A stretch of DNA of 7,681 bases from the NCBI GenBank assembly GCA_025463665.1, contig JAODAY010000184.1, positions 1 to 7,681 of the forward strand, in the 5' to 3' direction. Numbering within the stretch: position 1 is the stretch's first letter; each line of letters begins with the position of its first letter. A program made the position numbers and the translations under genes. Below the pieces are notes generated by a model. The model was not told where the DNA came from. It saw only the letters and a program-made list of their open reading frames with translations, and did no database searches. This document shows positions 1 through 7,513 of the stretch, piece after piece. Origin of the DNA: Microbacteriaceae bacterium. GTDB taxonomy: Bacteria; Actinomycetota; Actinomycetes; Actinomycetales; Microbacteriaceae.

Positions 1-48
1 CTTCGGTGGCGCTTCTACGACGGCAGCGGGCGATTCCTGAACGCTCAT
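1..48 (-). CDS. Start of the next ABC-transporter gene, presumably the sugar permease (partial)
   Basis: Only the first 16 codons lie in the window; they read MSVQESPAAVVEAPPK and run off the left edge. The ATG (48..46) overlaps the TGA of the ATPase gene (47..45) as ATGA, the usual sign of translational coupling, and an AAGGAA ribosome site lies a few bases upstream inside the ATPase gene. In ribose-type (CUT2) operons the gene after the ATPase is normally the membrane permease (RbsC type), and a short polar Ala/Pro-rich N-terminus before the first membrane segment is common in actinobacterial permeases. No membrane segment is visible here, so the permease identity comes from gene order alone. 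Confidence 0.6.
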   Translation of the reverse strand, partial: MSVQESPAAVVEAPPK

Positions 49-1586
49 GCTTGTTGTTCCTTTTCCACTTGTGATTCTGTGTCTGCAGTTACGTCTCCCC
101 TTGCGACCCCGGTCGCCCACATCATCACCATGTGTTCGGAGGCGGAAGTGCCGCTGAATTCTTTGACGAATCTCCCGTTCCTGGCGACGATAATCCTGTC
201 GCTGATGCCGAGTGCTTCGGGGAGGTCTGACGAGATCAGCAGTATTCCGACACCGCTCTTGGCAAGTTCGTTGATGAGTCGATAAATCTCCTGCTTCGCG
301 CCGATGTCTACTCCACGAGTCGGCTCGTCCAGGATGAGCACGCGAGGCGCCATCATGAGCCATCTCGCCAGAACGACCTTCTGTTGGTTTCCTCCTGACA
401 GGCTGGCGACGGATTGGCCGAGCGAGGAATTCCTTACCTTTAGGCCTTCCGTTTGCTTGCGCACCGCGGTGGCAATCGCTCGCAGTTTCATCACTCCGGC
501 AACCGAATATTCCGGTAGCGAGGACATCACCGTGTTATCCCGGATCGACATGTCCAGAAACAGCGCCTGCTCCTTGCGACTCTCAGGAACGAGCCCAATA
601 CCTGCGGCGATGGCATCACGCGGCGATCGAATTCGAACGTCCTTACCCGCCAACGTCACCTCACCCGAGTCCATTGGATCTGCGCCGAACAGCATCCGCG
701 CAACTTCGGTCCGGCCGGCACCGATGAGTCCGACCAGCCCGAGCACCTCCCCGCTCCTAATAGTGAGGTCGACGGGCCCGACTCCTCGGCCGTCTGTTAT
801 CCCGGCTGCGGTGAGTACAGGCTCACCGATGATGCGGTCTTCGTTTACGTACAGGTTGCCGATGTTGCGACCCACCATGCGGTTGACGATCTGGGCGGGT
901 GTCGCCTCCTCGCGGGTGGTCGTGCTCACCCACGCGCCGTCGCGAAAGACCGTTATTCGATTGGCCAGGCGCCACACTTCTTCCATGCGGTGACTGATGT
1001 AGATCAGGCCCATGCCGGAATCGCGCATCTCCTCAACCAGGTCAAGCAGTCGTTCCGTCTCGCCGCGGGAGAGAGCGGCGGTCGGTTCGTCGAGGATGAG
1101 GATCTTCGCGTCCTCGGCGACGGCGCGGGCGATCTCCACCATCTGCTGCATGCCAACACTCAGCCGACCGACGGGCATATCGACGGGAATATCCGCACCG
1201 ATTCGGGCGAGCTTCTCCCGGGCCTGACGCCTCAGCTCGCCACGATTCAGAACGCCGCCGCGCGACGGCTCGTTGCCCAGGGCGAGGTTCTCCGCCACAG
1301 TCATGTGCGGGATGTTGTTCAGCTCTTGATGGATGATGGCGACGCCCTTGGTCAAGGCGTCCGCAGGGCCACTGATGGTTACGGCCTCACCGAGAATGCG
1401 AATCGATCCCGCGTCGGGCGTATAAACACCGGACAAAATTTTCATCAGGGTCGATTTGCCGGCTCCGTTCTCGCCCATGAGAGCGTGAATCTCTCCGGGA
1501 AGGAGGTCGAAGTGCACATCGTTAAGGGCCGTGACGCCTCCGAACCTCTTAGTGACGCCGTTCATCGCGAGTAGTGAATCAGTCAT
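45..1586 (-). CDS. Sugar ABC transporter ATP-binding protein, RbsA/MglA type with two ATPase domains
   Basis: Cytoplasmic ATPase that would power uptake of a monosaccharide by a ribose-family (CUT2) importer. The 513 residues hold two fused nucleotide-binding domains, the normal size for this family. Domain 1 has Walker A GENGAGKST (38-45), a Q-loop glutamine at about 87, an LSVGMQQ signature (142-148), Walker B ILILDEPTA (162-170) and the switch histidine at 199. Domain 2 has the degenerate Walker A GLIGAGRTE (about 287-294, Arg for Lys), LSGGNQQ (396-402), Walker B LILDEPTRGVD (417-427) and ISSDLPE in place of the switch histidine. This asymmetry is typical of RbsA-like proteins, so it is not damage. 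The ATG at 1586 is preceded by AGGAAA at nine bases. The binding-protein gene lies 66 nt upstream in the same direction, and the stop overlaps the next gene. Sugar specificity cannot be read from the ATPase. Confidence 0.95.
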   Translation of the reverse strand: MTDSLLAMNGVTKRFGGVTALNDVHFDLLPGEIHALMGENGAGKSTLMKILSGVYTPDAGSIRILGEAVTISGPADALTKGVAIIHQELNNIPHMTVAENLALGNEPSRGGVLNRGELRRQAREKLARIGADIPVDMPVGRLSVGMQQMVEIARAVAEDAKILILDEPTAALSRGETERLLDLVEEMRDSGMGLIYISHRMEEVWRLANRITVFRDGAWVSTTTREEATPAQIVNRMVGRNIGNLYVNEDRIIGEPVLTAAGITDGRGVGPVDLTIRSGEVLGLVGLIGAGRTEVARMLFGADPMDSGEVTLAGKDVRIRSPRDAIAAGIGLVPESRKEQALFLDMSIRDNTVMSSLPEYSVAGVMKLRAIATAVRKQTEGLKVRNSSLGQSVASLSGGNQQKVVLARWLMMAPRVLILDEPTRGVDIGAKQEIYRLINELAKSGVGILLISSDLPEALGISDRIIVARNGRFVKEFSGTSASEHMVMMWATGVARGDVTADTESQVEKEQQA

Positions 1587-1622
1587 GTCAGTTCATTTCC
1601 TGGGCAGAATCGTTGCAGGAAG

Positions 1623-1645
1623 GGCGGCGCCGGTATGGCGCCGCC
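1623..1645 (-). other. Strong hairpin between the binding-protein and ATPase genes
   Basis: A perfect 9-bp inverted repeat, GGCGGCGCC and GGCGCCGCC separated by five bases, begins 7 nt after the binding-protein stop codon. The stem is all G and C. No U-run follows it on the minus strand, so it is not a canonical intrinsic terminator. By analogy with other binding-protein operons, such as those with hairpins after malE, it may protect the 3' end of the binding-protein mRNA or cause partial termination, so that the binding protein is made in excess over ATPase and permease. The structure is seen directly; its role is inferred. Confidence 0.7.
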
Positions 1646-1652
1646 GCTTCTG

Positions 1653-2609
1653 CTACTTCCAGCCCTTGTACTCGCCGACGTTGTCGACGTCGACCAAAGT
1701 GCTGGGCACGAGGACCAGGTCCTCATCGAGCTTGTCACCCGCGCGCAGCTTGACAGCCATTTCCAGTGCCGTCGTGCCCAAGAGATAAGGATCCTGCGCA
1801 GCCGTTGCCTGGAACATGGAGTCACCTGAGGTCATGTCCTTCACGGCCTCCGGCGAGCCGTCGACGCCGGTGATGATCAAGTCGTTGAGTCCCGCCTGCT
1901 TGGCGGCGAGGTTGGCGCCAAGCGCAGTCGGGTCGTTGATGCCGAAAATTCCCTTGATGTCGGGAGACGCGGTGATCATGTCGGTCGTGAGCGTGAGCGC
2001 TTTATCACGCCCGTTGTCGCCGTTCTGCTGGCCCACGATTTTGATATCTGGGAACTCCGCGAGTGCCTCGTTGCAGCCCTGAACGCGGTCCTCGATGGAG
2101 GTTGTAGGCGTTCCATCTACGAGGAGAATGTCCCCCGCTCCTCCGATCTTGTTGGCCAGGAACTCGCATGAGATCCTGCCAGCCTGCACGTTGTCAGTCG
2201 TGACGGTGGCTTGAGCGTTCTTTGCACCGACGTCAACTGCTACGACCGTGATGCCCGCGTTGATGGCCCGAGTGACTGCCGGTCCAATGCCGTCGGAGTC
2301 GACGGCATTGACGAGGATGACATCGATGCCCTGCTGAATGAACGCATCAATCTGATCGTTCTGAGCTCCGAGATCCTGACGGCCATCCTGAGCGGTGTAG
2401 GAGGCACCAAGCTCCTTGGCGGCGGCCTCGACTCCGTTCGACATCGACGAGAAGAAGGGGTTGCCTAGGTCTTGAACCATGAGGCCGACGGACGTGACCT
2501 CTGTGCTGCTGGGTCCTGACGCAGCCTCGCTTCCGTCTGTGCAGGCCGAAAGGCTCGTGGCCAAGAGAATGACGCCGACGGCACCGCCGACTTTCGCAAT
2601 AGCGCGCAT
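1653..2609 (-). CDS. Sugar ABC transporter substrate-binding lipoprotein, RbsB family
   Basis: Extracellular sugar receptor of the ribose-family importer, tethered to the outer face of the membrane by a lipid. The N-terminus has MRAIAK, a hydrophobic stretch, then the lipobox LSAC with the acylated Cys at residue 23, and a Ser/Ala/Gly-rich linker follows. The mature part is a type I periplasmic-binding fold: GLMVQDLGNPFF (about 42-53) is the usual first strand and ligand loop, DQIDAFIQQGIDVILV lies at about 85-100, TDNVQAGR at about 138-145, and GVDGSPEAV at about 248-256. At 318 residues it has normal family length. The ATG is preceded by AAAGGAG at nine bases, a strong ribosome site. It is the first gene of the minus-strand operon and is read from the divergent, operator-bearing region. 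Ribose, fructose, mannose, allose or another hexose are all possible ligands; the sequence does not decide. Confidence 0.93.
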   Translation of the reverse strand: MRAIAKVGGAVGVILLATSLSACTDGSEAASGPSSTEVTSVGLMVQDLGNPFFSSMSNGVEAAAKELGASYTAQDGRQDLGAQNDQIDAFIQQGIDVILVNAVDSDGIGPAVTRAINAGITVVAVDVGAKNAQATVTTDNVQAGRISCEFLANKIGGAGDILLVDGTPTTSIEDRVQGCNEALAEFPDIKIVGQQNGDNGRDKALTLTTDMITASPDIKGIFGINDPTALGANLAAKQAGLNDLIITGVDGSPEAVKDMTSGDSMFQATAAQDPYLLGTTALEMAVKLRAGDKLDEDLVLVPSTLVDVDNVGEYKGWK

Positions 2610-2652
2610 AGAAAACTACTCCTTTGTATTTTCGAACATTCATGTGATGCAG

Positions 2653-2664
2653 GTCGTTCACGAC
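2653..2664. repeat. Small dyad GTCGT-TC-ACGAC in the operon leader
   Basis: The sequence GTCGTTCACGAC has 5-bp inverted arms around two central bases, about 45 bp upstream of the binding-protein ATG. The 2-base centre is too short for an RNA hairpin, so if it matters it would be a protein site. It does not match the GACAACGTTGTC operators. Chance occurrence is quite possible in GC-rich DNA. Confidence 0.25.
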
Positions 2665-2693
2665 GCGTTTGGGCACGCAGCAGTCCAGCATGG

Positions 2694-2710
2694 CCGCCCG
2701 TCGTGGGCGG
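2694..2710 (-). other. Leader hairpin CCGCCC / GGGCGG upstream of the binding-protein gene
   Basis: A perfect 6-bp all-GC stem with a 5-base loop lies in the predicted 5' untranslated leader of the minus-strand operon, about 85 nt before the ATG. There is no following U-run toward the gene, so a simple terminator or attenuator is not supported. It may only add stability to the leader. Confidence 0.35.
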
Positions 2711-2744
2711 TCCGAGCACGAGGCAACATGTCTTTTTTGCTGCC

Positions 2745-2775
2745 GAGACAACGTTGTCCCGTCAGAATATATACT
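2745..2775 (+). promoter_or_regulatory. Predicted promoter of the repressor-isomerase operon
   Basis: On the plus strand a GAGACA -35-like hexamer (2745-2750) lies 17 bp before TATATA (2768-2773); the overlapping TATACT (2770-2775) matches the -10 consensus better but with a 19-bp spacer. The -35 overlaps operator O1, and the expected start at about 2780-2782 falls inside operator O2, which predicts autoregulation. The A/T run is shared with the divergent promoter. Confidence 0.45.
2747..2758. promoter_or_regulatory. LacI-type operator O1 (GACAACGTTGTC)
   Basis: Perfect 12-bp palindrome with a central CG, the usual architecture of LacI/GalR-family operators. It is identical to the second copy at 2779-2790. 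It falls at or just after the likely transcription start of the minus-strand transporter operon and upstream of the repressor's -10, so a bound repressor could block the former directly. The adjacent LacI-family gene is the obvious candidate to bind it. Confidence 0.88.
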
Positions 2776-2792
2776 CGGGACAACGTTGTCTA
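2764..2792 (-). promoter_or_regulatory. Predicted promoter of the sugar transporter operon
   Basis: On the minus strand a -35-like TAGACA (2792..2787, five of six consensus bases) precedes an A/T-rich run holding TATATT (2771..2766, 15-bp spacer) or TATTCT (2769..2764, 17-bp spacer). The -35 overlaps operator O2, and the expected start near 2758 falls at operator O1, so binding at either site should repress. The leader to the binding-protein ATG would be about 150 nt. Confidence 0.55.
2779..2790. promoter_or_regulatory. LacI-type operator O2 (GACAACGTTGTC)
   Basis: Second identical copy of the perfect 12-bp palindrome, centred exactly 32 bp from O1, close to three helical turns, so both sites face the same side of the DNA. 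It covers the predicted start of the repressor operon and the -35 of the transporter operon. Confidence 0.88.
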
Positions 2793-2840
2793 CTCCAACT
2801 GTGGAAGAGGTGACACGATGGCGTGAGGAGGCTGACGAGC

Positions 2841-3875
2841 ATGAGCACGACGGAAGAAACGCCCAGACGCCCAACGATGACGGATGTCGCGGAACTCGCT
2901 GGCGTGAGTCTCAAGACCGTCTCCCGCGTTGTCAACGAAGTTGACACGGTCAATCCCGAACTGGCAGCGAAGGTCAACGAGGCCGCAGCCGCGCTCGGAT
3001 TCCGACGGAACCAAATCGCCGCGAGCCTACGTACCGGCAAGTTGCAACCGACGATCGCATTCGTGATCACAGACACCGTGAGCGATTCCTTCAGCGGATT
3101 TGGCACCGGCGTCGCCCAAGTCGCTGGCGACCACGGCGCCTACCTCATCACGGCGACCTCACCAGAAGACGTTGACGCAGAGCGCGAGATCATCCTCAAC
3201 TTGTGTGGTCGGAGCGTCGACGGCATGATCGTCGTTCCGGCGGCTGGCAATCACGCACCACTTCGCGGCGAGATCCAGCGGGGGATCCCCATGGTCTTCA
3301 TCGACCGCGTTCCGGCCGGGCTCAGCGCCGACTCCGTCGTTCTCGACAATCTAGGCGGAACTTTCAGCGCCGCCCGGCTGCTCATCAAGGAAGGCCACCG
3401 GCGAATCGGTGTGATAGTCGACACTCTGCGCATGCCAACCATGCGCGAACGTCTCGAGGGGGTGGAGACGGCGCTCGAGGAAGCCGGGATCATCCTCGAC
3501 CACACGCTGGTCCGCACCGACATTCGCGAGCAGGACGATGCGCGCCGTGCGACGGACTCACTGCTGGATGCGGATGACCCACCCACCGCCTTCATTTGCG
3601 GACATGCGCTCATCACGCTGGGCGTCGCCGAGGCGGTGTGGAATCGCGGGGACCACGAGCCCATCATCGGCTTCGGAGACTTCGGTGCCGCGCGCATGTT
3701 GCCCAACGCGATCCGAGTGATTGGTTACGACCCTGCGGCGCTGGGCCGCCTCGCCGCCGAGTTGCTCTTTCGACGCATAAACGGAGACACTTCGCCTTGG
3801 CAGACCCTCGTGCTGCCCACCACCATACGAGACCGCGGGCTTGCCATGACCCCTCGGAGAACGGATTCGCAATGA
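2841..3875 (+). CDS. LacI-family transcriptional repressor of the sugar locus
   Basis: Sugar-responsive DNA-binding repressor. The 344-residue product has an N-terminal helix-turn-helix (12-31, TMTDVAELAGVSLKTVSRVV), a hinge helix (NQIAASLRTGK, 57-67) and a periplasmic-binding-like effector domain with DGMIVVPA (127-134), IPMVFIDRVP (149-158), the EGHRRIGVI element (184-192) and a variant IGFGDFG (276-282) where IGFDD is usual. I start at the ATG at 2841 because AGGAGG (2826-2831) lies nine bases upstream; the in-frame GTG at 2823 would put that ribosome site inside the gene. Two operator palindromes just upstream suggest it represses itself and the divergent transporter operon. The stop overlaps the isomerase start as ATGA. 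The inducer is probably the transported sugar or its phosphate. Confidence 0.95.
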   Translation: MSTTEETPRRPTMTDVAELAGVSLKTVSRVVNEVDTVNPELAAKVNEAAAALGFRRNQIAASLRTGKLQPTIAFVITDTVSDSFSGFGTGVAQVAGDHGAYLITATSPEDVDAEREIILNLCGRSVDGMIVVPAAGNHAPLRGEIQRGIPMVFIDRVPAGLSADSVVLDNLGGTFSAARLLIKEGHRRIGVIVDTLRMPTMRERLEGVETALEEAGIILDHTLVRTDIREQDDARRATDSLLDADDPPTAFICGHALITLGVAEAVWNRGDHEPIIGFGDFGAARMLPNAIRVIGYDPAALGRLAAELLFRRINGDTSPWQTLVLPTTIRDRGLAMTPRRTDSQ

Positions 3876-4900
3876 CGCACCCCCTGCTCTTGGCCGCCAA
3901 TCAGCCGGCGAACCGCTTCTATGAGGGAGGGTCGAAAATCGCCGCCTTCCGACAGAACGGAAGCACCCAACCGCGCGTGCCCGAAGACTGGGTGGGATCC
4001 TCAACAACGCTCTTCGGCGAGCGCACTCTAGGGCTCACCACGCTCGCCGACGGCCGCACTCTTCGCGAGGAGATTCGCGACCATCCGCTTGAATGGCTGG
4101 GCGAAGACCACGTGCGCGCGTTCGGCGCGGACTCCAAGCTGCTCGTGAAGCTCCTCGACGCCGGAGAACGCCTGCCCGTCCACGCTCATCCCGGCGCCGC
4201 CTTCGCGCGTGAACACCTCGGTCGCGACCACGGTAAAGCGGAAGCGTGGTACATCCTGGAGGGCGGAACCGTCTATATCGGATTCCGCGCCGGCATCAGC
4301 GACCTGGAGCTGCAGCGGCTGATGGAGCAACAAGACTCCGAGGCCATGCTCGAGTCGATGCACCGTATCGACGTCCGCCCCGGAGACAGCGTCTACGTTC
4401 CACCTGGGCTGCCGCATGCCATCGGCAAGGGCATCTTTCTCGTGGAGCTGCAGGAACCAGAGGACTTGTCCATCCTCCTCGAATGGAAAGGATTCGAGAT
4501 CGACGGACCGAGCTCAGGGCACCTCGGACTCGGGTTTGCCACAGCGCTGCAGGCGGTTGACACCGGTTCGTGGAGCGACGAAGAGATCGGGGGTCTGGTC
4601 ATGCGCGATGGGCGAGACTCCGTGACCTTGTCTCAGGGCTCAGCAAGGTTCTTCCTGGCGGAACGCACCGACATTGCGGAGGAAGCGAGATTTGCCGCGA
4701 GCTTCGGAATCATTGTGGTGTTGGACGGAATCGGCGAACTGACTGACGCACACGGCCAGTCAATTCCGCTCTCGGCCGGTGACACGGTTCTCGTCCCGCA
4801 TGGTTGCGGAGAGATTGCGGTGCGCGGTTTGCTCTCGATCCTGCGATGCCTGCCTCCCATGCCCGCTGACGGACATGAAGGTGCTGCGCGTCCCACCTGA
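3872..4900 (+). CDS. manA: Class I mannose-6-phosphate isomerase (cupin, short Bacillus-like type)
   Basis: Zinc enzyme expected to interconvert mannose-6-phosphate and fructose-6-phosphate in the cytoplasm. The 342 residues show the short-type class I order: NRFYEGGSKIAAF (14-26), the metal motif LPVHAHPGA (101-109), GKAEAWYIL (121-129) with the probable ligand Glu124, and VPPGLPHAIGKG (176-187) with the ligand His182. His104 and His106 would complete the site; most class I enzymes have Gln at the first of these positions. A second cupin-like half follows, ending with SAGDTVLVPHG (301-311). The ATG overlaps the repressor stop, with GGAGA eleven bases upstream, so the two genes are translationally coupled. 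The nearest homologues might act on another hexose phosphate. The gene symbol rests on family membership and is not proof of substrate. Confidence 0.88.
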   Translation: MTHPLLLAANQPANRFYEGGSKIAAFRQNGSTQPRVPEDWVGSSTTLFGERTLGLTTLADGRTLREEIRDHPLEWLGEDHVRAFGADSKLLVKLLDAGERLPVHAHPGAAFAREHLGRDHGKAEAWYILEGGTVYIGFRAGISDLELQRLMEQQDSEAMLESMHRIDVRPGDSVYVPPGLPHAIGKGIFLVELQEPEDLSILLEWKGFEIDGPSSGHLGLGFATALQAVDTGSWSDEEIGGLVMRDGRDSVTLSQGSARFFLAERTDIAEEARFAASFGIIVVLDGIGELTDAHGQSIPLSAGDTVLVPHGCGEIAVRGLLSILRCLPPMPADGHEGAARPT

Positions 4901-4909
4901 CCTGGTGGG
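4892..4909 (+). terminator. Possible weak terminator hairpin across the isomerase stop codon
   Basis: CCCACC and GGTGGG form a perfect 6-bp inverted repeat around a 6-base loop that contains the stop codon (4898-4900). It is followed by a C/G-rich stretch with no T-run, so it is not a good rho-independent terminator. It marks a plausible end of the repressor-isomerase unit, but read-through into the next gene pair is possible. Confidence 0.3.
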
Positions 4910-5003
4910 CTCCCGGGGGCCTGTCCCGTCGAACCCCGACGTGCTTCACTGGAGTCAACAGCGGCGGCCCGACCCATGCGCGCCGCGTTATGGAGGGCTC
5001 CAC

Positions 5004-7015
<2,012 letters not shown>

Positions 7016-7019
7016 GTCG

Positions 7020-7222
7020 TCGCCCGGCGGTCTCGACCGTGCCGCTTGCGAGGTGCGGCAACACCACGACGTTGTCGAGCGCGAGCAGTGCCTCTGCAAC
7101 AGCGGGCTGTTCTCGAAGACGTCGAGGCCGGCGCCGACTATGCCACCGCTGAGCAGCGCCGCGACGAAAGCCCGGGGCTCAAGCGTTCCGATATCCTCAC
7201 CACCGGTGCGTGCATTTACGAT
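7020..7222 (-). pseudogene. Remnant of a D-isomer-specific 2-hydroxyacid dehydrogenase, frameshifted and truncated at both ends
   Basis: Translating the minus strand gives LEPRAFVAALLSGGIVGAGL (7183..7124) continuing DVFENSP, then in the next frame AVAEALLALDNVVVLPHL continuing ASGTVET (7103..7029). Joined, these match the C-terminal NAD-domain region of 2-hydroxyacid dehydrogenases (glyoxylate/hydroxypyruvate reductase type), with GAGLDVFENEP and the NVVxxPHLxS segment carrying the catalytic His. Adding one G between 7109 and 7108 changes ENSP to ENEP and restores a single frame. An upstream IVNAR stretch (7222..7208) resembles the family's VNvARG motif, but with about five extra residues before the next match, so the upper limit is uncertain. 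Similarity ends near 7023 beside the Rox stop and near the ABM start. The rest of the gene is absent, so it cannot be functional. Confidence 0.75.
7217..7222 (+). promoter_or_regulatory. -10-like TACGAT placed for a leaderless start of the ABM gene
   Basis: TACGAT fits the actinobacterial -10 pattern TANNNT and is followed by exactly six bases before the ATG at 7229. Transcription would then begin at or within a base of the start codon. No purine-rich ribosome site is seen upstream of that ATG, which fits leaderless translation. No convincing -35 was found. Confidence 0.4.
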
Positions 7223-7228
7223 GAAACT

Positions 7229-7513
7229 ATGAATGAGGTGCGTCTAACCGGCCGACTTGTTTGCAAGAACGCGGACGAGGCGCGCCGCGTCTCTGACAAC
7301 CTGCCGACGCACATCGCGCTCACGCGAGCCGAGCCTGGATGCATCTCTTTTAGCGTCGCGCCGACAGCCGACCCTATGACTTGGCAGGTTGAAGAGCGCT
7401 TCGAGGATGAAGCCGTATTCACCGCGCATCAGAATCGGGTGACGGGCAGCGAGTGGGGACAACTGACCGCGGGAATCGAGCGCCGCTACTCAATTGAAGG
7501 ATTGTCTCTCTGA
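7229..7513 (+). CDS. Small antibiotic-biosynthesis-monooxygenase (ABM) domain protein
   Basis: A 94-residue single-domain protein of the dimeric ferredoxin-like ABM family, whose members include quinol monooxygenases (YgiN) and polyketide anthrone oxygenases that work without metal or flavin cofactor. The family pattern is visible: a first strand VRLTGRLVCK (4-13), the helix ADEARRVSDNL, AEPGCISFSV (34-43), the strand MTWQVEERFEDEAVFTAHQN (50-69) with the characteristic E-x-F/W-x-D-x-x-A-x-x-x-H spacing, and an ending near IERRYSIEGL. The ATG at 7229 is chosen because similarity begins there; in-frame upstream codons run through the dehydrogenase remnant. No ribosome site precedes it. Substrate and role are unknown. 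Closeness to Rox is suggestive of aromatic or quinone metabolism, but the 213-bp gap with its own possible promoter argues for separate expression. Confidence 0.8.
   Translation: MNEVRLTGRLVCKNADEARRVSDNLPTHIALTRAEPGCISFSVAPTADPMTWQVEERFEDEAVFTAHQNRVTGSEWGQLTAGIERRYSIEGLSL

Noticed and set aside
2643..2662. TGTGA ... TCACG resembling a CRP/GlxR site in the transporter leader
   Set aside because: The half-sites are ten bases apart instead of six and the second half is imperfect; the position is also far downstream of the predicted promoter.
2347..2874. 175-residue minus-strand frame crossing the divergent promoter region
   Set aside because: It runs out of frame through the start of the binding-protein gene, covers both operators and has an Arg/Cys/Ser-rich, unrecognisable product; a shadow frame.
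3596..3871. Upstream extension of the isomerase reading frame
   Set aside because: It is the out-of-frame shadow of the repressor's C-terminus, Arg/His-rich; isomerase similarity begins at the ATG at 3872.
4901..5003. Rifamycin-associated element, the inverted repeat known upstream of rifamycin-inactivation genes in actinomycetes
   Set aside because: I looked for the CTTGCGGCAAG core upstream of the reductase-rox pair and did not find it; there is also no clear -35/-10 pair in this stretch.
7066..7077. Near match (10 of 12) to the GACAACGTTGTC operator; a similar one at about 1674-1685
   Set aside because: Both lie where GAC-AAC-GTC encodes Asp-Asn-Val on the minus strand, in the dehydrogenase remnant and at the end of the binding protein, and they break the palindrome. 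Codon use explains them.
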